A stretch of DNA of 64,000 nt from Prosapia bicincta (Eukaryota; Arthropoda; Insecta; Hemiptera; Cercopidae), in contig JBAIZL010000006.1 in NCBI GenBank assembly GCA_036971475.1, forward strand, positions 93,297,765 to 93,361,764. The letters run 5' to 3'. Positions 13,201 through 25,200 of this stretch are shown piece after piece; position 1 is the stretch's first letter, and every line of letters begins with the position of its first letter. The translations under genes and the position numbers were made by a program. The notes under the pieces were generated by a model that saw nothing but the letters and a program-made list of their open reading frames with translations, searched no databases and was not told the DNA's origin.

Positions 13201-16200
13201 TAGAGCACCAATCTGTCGACTTGTTTAGGGCTCTGTTGTTATGAAAAGGACTTGATAATATGGTCTATAAACTTCAGTTTGGTTAATAGTTCAAAAAACT
13301 TATCCCGAAATCAAGACCCATCAATCATATTACAAAAGCATTCAAACAACTACATTTATATATGTTTTAGGATTGTTTATCCCAACATTGCGCCATACTG
13401 ATAATGGCTATAATATTAAAGATAAAACGAATAATAAATATGTTTTACTTTAAAGATTACACTATATTATACTTTATTATACTTTCATGTTCATTGAGAA
13501 ATATTAGTATATCAATTTTTTTTAATGTATTAAACCTGTTGGTGAGGTACTATTTTCAACATTGTGTCCACAAGAAAAGTGTTAAGTTATTTGTTTTTTC
13601 TATGATTTAAAAGATTATTTAAAAAAACATCTATAGTCTAAATCTTTATAGAAAAATTAAATAAAAAAATAATAAATAAGATAAAACCAGATGAGATAAT
13701 TACTTACAATATCATTTAAGAGAGGTATGTTAGTTTGTAGGAATACTTCATTTTTTAAAAAGCCTATATTGCCACCTAGTCCAGCAAACTCAGATGTAAC
13801 CTGAGCCAAAGATCCTACGTTTGGAAATATAGTTGAATCTCTGGTGTCAAACGTTAAAATATGCCTGAGAGATGATTTAAGAGTGCTCCCAGAATCTTCT
13901 CTTACTTTAAAAGAAGCATAGCGGTTTCCAACAACAAGATCTCTAAGAGCTCCTTCCCATTGCAAGTTATGTTTTAACTGAAAAATGTTTTAAAATGCCA
14001 CAATTATTCAAGTATCATCATACTATTTGGAATATTTTAAAATGTTGCAAAAACTACGGCTTAAAATGTTCCAAAAATTGTTTCCAATACAACAGTTGAA
14101 TTATTTAAAATTTGAAATTTAATAATTTTAATATCTTGATAATTTTACAGAATTACATATTATCATGGTAAACACCATTTTAATCGAATTAATACAACAA
14201 ACAATCATGATTATATGGTTAAAATATCATTTAAACGGTCGATGGGAAGCTCGAAGATCACTCAGTTACTGACATCGATATGCAGTAAAAAATATACAAG
14301 TTATGTTACCTTATTGATTATTTTTACATCTTCCGTCCTTGAATCTGCCGGATTACAGGAGACCCGGATTATAGAAAATTTACTGTATAGTATAAGCAAC
14401 AATATCAGGAAAAGAGTTTTTCCCATGATGAAACCAGCTAGATTAGCATTATTGCAGCAGTACTTTAGTTGGAATTTTCATAATTTGGAGAAAGGTTAAG
14501 CCCCAATTATTCCAAATTAGTTTAGTTTTACTGTACATAATTTAATGCAAAGTGGATCTTAACTTTTACACAATAATAACAAAATAACAATTATCTAGTA
14601 AAGTATAATAATTCCCACAGAAATTATACAAACTTACCCTCAATGGTTATAAATTTTCAAGATAGTTTATTGGTAAAATATACTACATAACTAGATAAAT
14701 ATATTTAGGCAATTAATTCAAGAATTCAATTTTGTAATGATTTAACTTTATAGAATTTAATTAAACTTACTTTTAGAAATGAGGAAAACATTAAATCAAC
14801 CAGCAATCCTTTATTTGTTAATTTGTAGCCTGAAATGGGCCATTCTTGTTCATTTTGAAACACTGATGTTGATAACCTGAAGACGGATAATTAAAACAAT
14901 TATTTTTTAAAAATTTATCTCGTTTTACTTTGAAAAATATACATAAATAAGGTACTTACGTTGCATTGTACTTTGGAATTAAAGGTTTAATAAATGAAAC
15001 GTTAAACACTTGAGTTTTTTTTGAGCCATAACTATATTCTCCTTGAATTCGCTCACCACGACCAAAGAGGTTGGGTGTTCTTAGTGCAATTACAAGTGAC
15101 CCTTCGTTGTTGTCTCCTACCATAGTGTTTACACTACCAGTTATTCGTTTCAGTTCTCGAACCAGAAATGTAACCTAGAAAATCAGTTTCATGTAAGATG
15201 AAAATAAGAAATTCAAATTTCAATGAGATATAAATAAAAGCTATTAAATATTTTAGAAAGTCTTAGCAGAAAACAATACATCCAGGTGGTTTGAAAGTTC
15301 TCAAAATCACCAACAGAGGTCAGCAGTAGCATAAATTTCCATGTAATAAAAGGTCAACTTTTATGAGGAAACAAGTGACAGGTCAAGATCTCAGTAGATA
15401 GTAGCGATGTGGAAGTGTATTTATTGTTTCGACATAGTGATTTATCAAAGCTGGAAAACCAAGATTTGGGAAGTGATTAGGTACTTCTAAAAAAAAGGTA
15501 TAAAAGCAAAGGAAATTCATTGACTTTCAAAACACATCAGGTCATCTTCTCTTTCATATTCAATTGCTAACTGGATATGAGTTTAAATTTAATTAGGACA
15601 GCTTAGATGATGATCTACGAAGTGGTCAGCCAAGATGTGCCACTATCCCAATGGTTTTGCAAAATTACATGAAATGACCATGAACAACCATCGATTGAAG
15701 GTGAAACATATTACTGAAGCAGTAGGGACATCATATGAATAGGGATACAACATTTTAACAATGGAACTGGAGATGAGAAAAGTATCTGCTAGATGGATGT
15801 TGCAACGGTATGTCATAAATGCATCACATTGGAACAATGTTTGACCTGTTTTTAGAGAAACCGATGAGATTGTTTGAGCAGGCTTGTGACCATAGGCTTG
15901 TGAAACTGGGTTCATTACTATACCACAGATACAACAAAACTGCCAAAGCACTGGAAAAATGTTGATTCACCACCATCAAGGAAAGCAATAGACTCAGCCA
16001 GAAATGTCATGATATCAGTTTTTTAAGATGCAAAATTAATTCTGCTGACAGATTATCTTCCCACTGTTTAAACAATTTATTGGACAATAGTACACTAACC
16101 CCCTGGAAAACTAAAGCAAAGGATAAGTAAAAAAAAACAAGTTTAACAAAGAAGAAAGTCATTTTTCATCAAGACCATTTGCACACAGAAAAGCCATTCG

Positions 16201-19200
16201 CATTGCATAAATTTAATTAAGATACAAGTTGTTATTACATATGCTTTATTCATCTGACTTAGCTCTGACTCCCACCTCTTTCCTAAGCTAAAAATTCATA
16301 TTAGTCCATAGACATTCTCTTCAAACAAAGAATAGCTAAACATGATACCCAAAGTTAATAGATATTATTCAAGCCTAGAAGATCAAGGTACTGAAATACA
16401 GTTTGACTAAGTGTAATAGTGTATAGGTACACTACACTGAATTTGAAATAAAAAAGTTTCCTTGAGGTGTCATTTTTTTTTCTAGTTCATTCTGAGAACT
16501 TTCCAAACCACGTACTAATCAAGAATATTAAAATAAATAGATTTTCTAACATATATTTTATTTAAAAAATTATACACACAAACACACACTAATACTACTA
16601 CGACTAAATATTTATAAGAAGTTTTACAAAAGCACAATATATACAAAAATATAATATGCCACTGGCAAAAACTATAAACTTTTTGTATAAACTGTTTCAC
16701 AAATTTTAGGGCACAAAAATATTGTAAAAAAAATTATTACACTTCACAAAACAAATAATTAAAATAAAATCATTACAATTTTTAATGTAATAAAAATTGA
16801 TTAATTTACCTTCAGTATTGTTTGATGCCATGTTGGTATGCTCGAGTGGAAACCACTCAACCAATCGACATCACTAAGTATATTTGATGCAAATACTATG
16901 GAATCACTGATATCAAGAATAAAATTTACTCTAACATATTTACAAATTGCCGTAGCAAAGCAAGACTAATTCTTGTTTATAATTTCTCCTGAAAAGATCT
17001 TGTTTTGTCAATGCTAAATTAATAAGTAACTGTAACATATTTTACTTTTTTTATAAAATTAAACACTTAATTTTTATTCTAATTACAAAATATTAATGTA
17101 TCTACTTAGTTGAGCAGTTTTTTTCTAATAGAGGTTTTATACAGATTGACAAATAATTTCTTAGAGAAAATATAAAACACATCAATTACCTATACTTATC
17201 TATATATAAAGCTAGAGGTTTTGTACAGGTTGACAAATAATTTCTTAGAGAAAATGTAAAACACATCAATTACCTATACTTATCTATATATAAAGCTAGA
17301 GGTTTTGTACAGGTTGACAAATAATTTCTTAGAGAAAATGTAAAACACATCAATTACCTATACTTATCTATATATAAAGCTAGAGGTTTTGTACAGGTTG
17401 ACAAATAATTTCTTAGAGAAAATGTAAAACACATCAATTACCTATACTTATCTATATATAAAGCTATATAGTTCCAGTTCTATGATTCTATTTATGTAAT
17501 TTCTGTTTACATGTTAGAGAAATATAGGATTTCTAAAACCAATTAACTGGAGGCTTTACATGATTTATTTAAAACTAATTGTCAACTACTGGTTACTCTC
17601 CATATATTTACCTCATATCCATCAGAAGAAGCTTTGCTGGTATCAATATGAATTGCAATACTTCGAAAACAACCTAGGCTGTCCAGTTTACTACGAACCG
17701 CATCCGATTTTCTGATTACCTGTAAAATATTAAAAATAATTACTTTAAACTGTTCTAATATTGATTGGTAACAGCATAGTTTCTAACAATGAAATAATGG
17801 TTTCTATTTTTTAAAAATGTAGATAAAAGTTGACCTTCACCACAACCTCTATTTGTACACTCTTTTATAAAAAAAAGATTATCTAAAACTTTAAAAAATA
17901 TTGAAATCCAAACCTAAATTTTTTTGTAATCACACTATATAAAATTATAGAAAGAACTAGTCTTCACTGAAAGTAACAAACACCAATTGTTATTGCTAGA
18001 AAGAAAATAGTAAAAACAAGACCAAACTTTACACAATTGTTTTCTTCTTACATGAGCATTAATTCCGTTGATATATGTAATCTGGAATTCAGCATAAAGA
18101 TAAGTATCTCTAGAAATGAAAACAAGAATATTGAATTATATTGGCATACTAGACCTAATTAAAATGATTTTAACAAATCTATTTAAAAAAATCTTACTTC
18201 TACAATCACCACTAGGGATGGTCAATCCAGTGACTTTAACGAATCGGTGATTTTAGTGACAGCGCCAGGTTTGGATCAGTGACTTTTATCGGTGGCTTTA
18301 ATACTGGTGACAAGGGATACTGAGACTGGTCTGTATGTGCCAATAACATGGAAGCATACCACACTGGTGAAATGATTCCACACCTCGCTTTTTTTCTTCT
18401 TCGAAAGGTTCATTTTATTTTAAAATAAATTACAAAATTAAGAACAACTACCGAGTGTGAAATAGTGTCTACTGTACACAACACTGTCACTATCTTGAAA
18501 CATGACACCATTCAACCACCCACATACGGCGTAAATGAATAGAACCTGTGTCAGTGACAAATCAAGCAATGACAGTCATGATAAAATATCGGTAACTTTT
18601 CAGTCACAACAGCGACATTTTAACCAATCAGAACAGAGAACCCCTTCTCCCCTTTAGTCAACGACACCGCAAGATATTCGGCACCTTGAGAGCAGTGAGA
18701 GCAGAGCCAGTGACAGCGATAAACGAACCAATGACAGCCGTTTCATCCAGTGACAGCAACAAATCAACTCCGATTCATCCAGTGATTGCGACTTTTTTCC
18801 CAATCACAACGGAGGCAACTTCCGATCAATCCATTGTCACTGGAACTGGCATTTTCTATATTTTGTCACTGGTATGACCAGCGACAAACGAATATCAGTG
18901 ACAAGTCACCGTGACAGAAAATATCGACCATCTCTAATCACCACAACATGACAATCGATTGTTTATTAAAAAATTGTGCCATTAAACTTTAGAAAACTGT
19001 TATTTATTATTATGTAGCATACCCCATTCAAAAATGTAAGGGATATATAAAAGATTAAAATCATCAATTTGCAGAAAAACGCAAATCAAAAGTTTAACTT
19101 TTAAATACCTTAAAGTAGTACAGTATAATGGATCAACATTTACCTATGTCCCCAATAGAGAGCGAGTCTGCTTTTGGCATGTGACCCTTCTACACGATGC

Positions 19201-22200
19201 CATGATTCTGCCATATATTCCAGACTAAGGAGTTTTACATTCTTATCCTATCCTTTCAGTATTCACAAGCCTTTCCTTCCTTTCACAGGGAATAATAGTT
19301 ATAAAAGAGATCACAATACAGCAACCCTCGTTAAAACAACTCCTACTATAACGAACACTTTGTTATAATGAACTGAAATACTGTACACCACAAATAATAT
19401 TGATTTTCTAATACCCGCCTTTAATGTAATGAACAAACTATATTTAAACACCAAAATAATTAGAAACTACCTTTTAATTATTATTAAATAAAATGGACTT
19501 GGAATTCAGAGTGAAATTAGATATTTTTTGTGTATTAATATCAGAGAAACAACCTCCACCTTTTGAGGAACCTATGGTATTTAGTATTAAAGTGAAATTA
19601 CATACTAAATTCCTGTATATTCCAGGAAATGTGTCAGAGAAACAGGTTCCACGTTTCTAGAAAAATATCTCCCTTGCCTTGCACAATAGAACTGTCTGTT
19701 TTTCCACCTTTAGTTCAGTTCCATTCAGTTCTCAAATTTTGCAGTTGAATTTTAACAATATTTAACATTAATAACAATTTTAACAATAAAAATGACAAAA
19801 TGTTTTCAATAAAATTTAATCTAGCAAAATATATAAACAGTTTAATATTTATTGATTTTTAGTAAATTGTTTAGATAACTTGAGTTATAAATAATATATA
19901 AATAGAATGCTAAATGCAATCTCAAACCTTGATGTCCTTAAAACGTAAAACCATGAATTACCAAGTTGTGTTTCCTCATTTGAATGGAAAAGAAGACTTA
20001 ACACATTGACTGCCATGCTGGTCACAGGTGACCGACACTGCATTTTTTTCATAGGACTGCAGCCTAAGAGTGCATACGACATCTTCAGCCTCCTTTCTTC
20101 ATGTTTTAGTCATTTGGCTGTCTGTATTTCATTGGTGTGTGTTATGCTCTTTTGTGTCTTGTGTGTTCTTATTGTGTTACTAGTTAAATGTCTTAAGTGT
20201 TCTTGATCTTGTATGTAACACGTCAAAAAAAAAATATTGTAATTTTAGGGAAGGCAGAAAAATGTACTCGAATATATAGAAATATTCCTAACAGAAATGA
20301 AGATGAATATATTAGAACTTTCTCAGAAATAGTTCTTGATTTGTACTGGCTAAATTAATGACAGATTTTTTCCTCCACCATGGGTACTATATAATATCCA
20401 GTGTAAACAAGCTCACTGGAAACTTTTAACTTGCTTGACCGGTTTATACTTACTTCTTCAAAATTAGTAGCATTAAATACTTCTTTGACACAGTCCTGAA
20501 TAATATCATCTTTAGTTCGAACTAACCCCTCAACATGAACACGATCAACTCGAGCCTGTAAGAAATAAAAACAATATGAGTACAATATTATTTATAAAAA
20601 AATATACTGAAGTAGAAATAAGTAGTTTTATACACAAGAACATTCTCATTTTTCAATACTAGGAGAGAACGTAGGTTGTTGTATTCATCTCGATTTCACT
20701 GTTTAAATCATAAATAATTATTCAATGAACTAAGTGAAAAATTAGTTCATCTGTTATTACTCATGTTTTTTATGTCATTGGCGTGTTTTTTGTACTGAAC
20801 CTTAGTTAAATATCCAACCAGTTTTGCCAATGTAGAAGCAGGGGCATTATTTAGATGTTATTGTAATACTATCAAATAGATTGTATTTGTTGTTAAAAGA
20901 GTTGTATATGATTTTTAATAATGTTTGTTGTTTTGTATGATATTTGGTAATTAAGTTTTCTGACAGTGGAAGCAATTTTATGCTTGTGATTGTTGTGGTA
21001 AGTGAGGAAGATGTATTTATTGTTTGTTTTGTTGCATGGGTACATTAATTATCCATTATAACCTGTGGTTAAATGCAGCATGTTTATATTGTATTAGGTG
21101 ATTAGATGTGTTGTGTCTGATGGTATCAGTGGTTATCAGTTTCTTGAATATTTTGAATTGTGACTGTTCTTGAGTTAGACTGAATATCAATTCAACCTTC
21201 ATTAGAAGGTTAGATCATACAAATTTATTTTGTGATTCTTCTATATCAAGGATGAATTTTAGGTTTTGATGTATGGTGTTGCTCAAACTGCAAGTTGTTT
21301 GAGTTTCCGTTTGTTGCCACTGTATAGTATTAAAATGTCTTCCGAGTATCTATAAGATAATATTTTTTTGCTTGTTATTCTGTAGGATGTGGAGGAGGAA
21401 TATTTTGGGTAGGATACTTGAGATAGGGGAGCCTATTCGAGGCTATCATTTTATCTGTAGAATATTTGTTTATATGTAAAGTAGTTTTGTGTTGTGATAA
21501 TTTCTTGGATGGGTTTTTGTGTGAGTTTAGTTTATTGTGAACATGTTTTGAAGTATATGAAGTGTTTGTTCAATTGATATGTTTGTTTATGTCTGCTATG
21601 GATATCTTGAATTTTGTTGACCAAAGGTTTGTCAAGTTTGTCAATGTATATGGCTAGCTTATATGATAGTATAGGTGTGGTTAATTAGTGGGGGAATGGG
21701 TGTGTTTTGTTTGTATATTTTGGGTAAGGCAGTTAACCCTTAGCATGCGGGACATATAAAGGGCAAGTATTAGATTACGTGCTATTAGATAAAAAAAACG
21801 TTTTTGCGAAATGTTCAAAGTTCTATTTAATTCTGAGTTCCTAAAGATGTATTTGAACCAACAAAATTATAAACTAGTTATTTTTATAATTTTTTACATT
21901 TTTACACTAGCTAATTCAAGATATCAATTAATCCATTTAAAATAAAATTAAAGTAACTAAAATTATTATTCACCAAATCATAAACAATAAATTATTCTTA
22001 CAGTATAAACAAAGGTCACTCACGTAAACAGTAAACAACTATAGCAATCACAATGCCAACACAAAATACGACAGTTGGCAGACGCTGCGTCCTGCCGAGA
22101 ATACCCGTCATACGCGCAACCAAAGACCAAGTAATGGCGTCTGGGGGTTAAAACAACAGAATGTGGATCGGTAGCACGTGGCCAAGAACAATAAACATAG

Positions 22201-25200
22201 CAGAGGAGTTTATTTACATTGTCACACATTGCAATGGACTTCAACAAACAACTAGGACTTCCATAAACAAAATATTGTAAATACGTGATTTCTCGTAATA
22301 CGTGCTAGCGGAGATATCAGCCTTACAAGAAATCACGTTATACGCGTGCAAAGGGTTAAGATGGGTGCTTGGAGTTTAGTTTATAGTATTTCTTTTGTTC
22401 TGAGTTTATGAATTTGGTGCATTTTTATAAATGATTTTTAATATATGTTTGATATTTTTGTACTGGGTATAGTTGGAGTTTGGCTGTGTTGTTTTCTGTA
22501 TTTAATTCAGTTATTTTATTGCCAATATCTTGGTCCATTATTACTAAAGATTTGCCTATATAGCGTTTTAAAAAATTGATGCTATATTGGTCACGTTTTT
22601 ATTTCATAGATTTTAAAGTTGTGTTTTCATTAACAGTGTTTGGTTTAGCACTTAATGTGTTTATGATGGGTATTTTATGTTTAATGTCTTCTCGATTGTA
22701 TTCATGGTGATTTGGTTCCGTGTTTAGTATTAATGCTTCTGTGTCCAAAGTGTGTTTGATATTTTTGACATTGTTTGTGGTCCTATTTTTTTTTTTGTAA
22801 GCTGTATTTAAATTCTTTGTTTAACAGTATTAACTCGTTTTTATTAAATTTGATGTTTATAGTGTTTATTGTGCATGGGTGAGGCAGTTGGTTGATATGG
22901 AAAGTTATAATGTGAGTTGAGATTTTATGCAATATATGTTTTGCTTGTCTGTGATAATCTGTTTGTGTATATATTCATTATACACAATATCAAGAGCACA
23001 GTGGTACAATATATTACAATGTTCTATTTGTTATTTTTGATTATTTTTGTGGTATTGGGGTTCTTTCCAATATTTTCATTGTAATATATATTCATTGATG
23101 TATTGGATGATTTCTTCAAGTTTTGTGTTGTGTAATATTGCAGTGAGAGTTTGGTATGGTTTGTAGAGTGTATGGTTCAGTTGATACTTTTTCTTTAATA
23201 TAATTGTTTGGTATTATTTTTAATGAATATTTTCTGTGTTTGTACTGTTTTTTTTTGTGCAGCTGGTGTTTTGTTTTTTATTGATATTTTCGCATATTTG
23301 TGTTGTGTTTGTTCCAGCCATTATAAGTTGAAGGAAATATGAAAAGAGGTTTTGTACAGTTATTTATGTATCATTACTTCTTATTTCAGGAGTCATATTT
23401 TATTAGGAGTAAAAAAGCTCATTTATAATATAACACTAGAACTAACCTGAATTCCTCTTAAGTAAAAGCCTTTCTCATCTTCACTTCGGTTTGACTGAAC
23501 ATTCTGAAAAATAAATATTGAAAATTACTTGACTACTTTCATTTTTGTTTTTTATACCTTCTAGTCTCTAAAAAGTTGTTGAAAAATATAAAATTGCACT
23601 CACTTTTTCATATATTTTTAAAAAAATTCAAAACGTAAATTACCCATATTAGAATAAAATTGATTATTTCAAGATTTATATTATATATTTATCTACCTTA
23701 CAAAACCTTTGATTCTTTCTTCGCACCAACACCAGGAGTGCTTTCTTCCACACAATGCCCCTTTCTTTATCATATCTTAATTCCATTGTTTATAAAAATC
23801 TCTATTACAGGTTTTACATCGCTATTGACCACCTGCATCCCTATACCAGTTAATCAGCCATGTGATAACAACTAAAAGACACGTTTTTGTATGTCACGAT
23901 TTCCACAACCAGAACATATGGGGTCCATTCCTTATCTTAAAAAATAATTACAAAACTTTAAGGAAAAAAAAATAAAAATAAATTTTAGCAACATTTTTGC
24001 TGCTCGGAACAAGAAAACCAAGTCTCAAACAAGGTGTTATTATTTGCTGTAGATTAGTAATTACTATTTTATAAAAACCAAATCTATCAGGTTGGCGAAT
24101 TACCCAACTTAATCAGTTGTTTGAGTGTCTGCATATTCTACAGGATTTTGTGTAGTTAGATAATTTACCTAGAAATTATAATCTACAATATACAATGTGG
24201 CGGAAAAGAGAATAAACTTTTCTATTGAAGATAAGATTTGTGGAATAAAACTATTAGATGCGGGAGAAACATATAAAAAAAATGCTAGTGAGGTGGGTGT
24301 AGGAACTAGTACGGTGAGTGACTGTAAGGAATCTTGTGAAAAATTTAAAAAATTGTACTCTAACCAGACTTCATGTTCATCCAAAAAAAAGTGCAAAATG
24401 ATGAAGACACTGGTAAATGATAAAGTGAACAAAGCACTCTTCTTGTGGTTCACGCAGTGTAGATAAAAAGGACTGGCCATAACTGGACTGATATTAAAAA
24501 AAAAGCTCTTGAATTTTATAAAGAAATGGGAACTGAAAGTGATTTTATGCTAGTACAGGTTGCTTGTAAAAGTGAAAAATGGACATGGCATTTGAAAATT
24601 TTAAAGTGGGGAAAAGCTCTCAGCAAATGTAAACAGTAAAAACTAGTTTGAAATCTGTCTACATTAGATGCTTGATGAGGAAGAAATTAATGGCGATCAA
24701 CTTTATAACTGATGAAAGTCGCCTAAATTTCAAAATGCTTCCCAGCTACATTTTAGCCGCTAAAAAAGAAACCAGGGCTCCAGGGTATAAGGAAGAAAAG
24801 GAAAGAGTTACTATATTAGACTGCAGAAATGTTACATAAACTGATAAATTACAACTTGGCTTGATTGGAGAATCACAAAAACCAAGGGCTTTCAAAACTT
24901 TATAGGCACGGATTTCACTTTATCTGTGTGGCGCAAAGAGGAAAAAACGCACGGAGCAATCTTTCGAGACTGAATCAAAAATCAGCTTTTCCCAGCTGTG
25001 GAAAATTAAGTAAAAGAAAACAACTTGCCAAATAAGGCCATTTTATTACTAGATAAAGTCCCCTCTCAATCATCAGCAGATGAATTGAAAAGTGGAGACA
25101 GTGCTGAAGATGGCAAAAGAAAACAAACCATGACACATTTTGAAGCTTTCCAGGCATTTGATCAGCTGATCGAGTACGTCGAACAACAAGACAAAGCAGC

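Noticed and set aside
14215..14499. 94-codon plus-strand ORF
   Set aside because: No domain, and it overlaps sequence resembling Tigger-type ends, so it is probably a by-product of a transposon remnant.
16803..16930. Exon-like minus-strand frame ending at a GTAAAT donor ([22 protein letters not shown])
   Set aside because: It lies between SAM50 exons 4 and 5 but has no compatible acceptor phase. Exons 4 and 5 already join in phase 0 with a continuous, conserved protein. It could belong to a nested gene, but nothing else supports that.
19990..20210. Possible second piggyBac-like MITE starting TTAACACATTGACTGCC
   Set aside because: The left end is suggestive, but no matching right end with TTAA was found.
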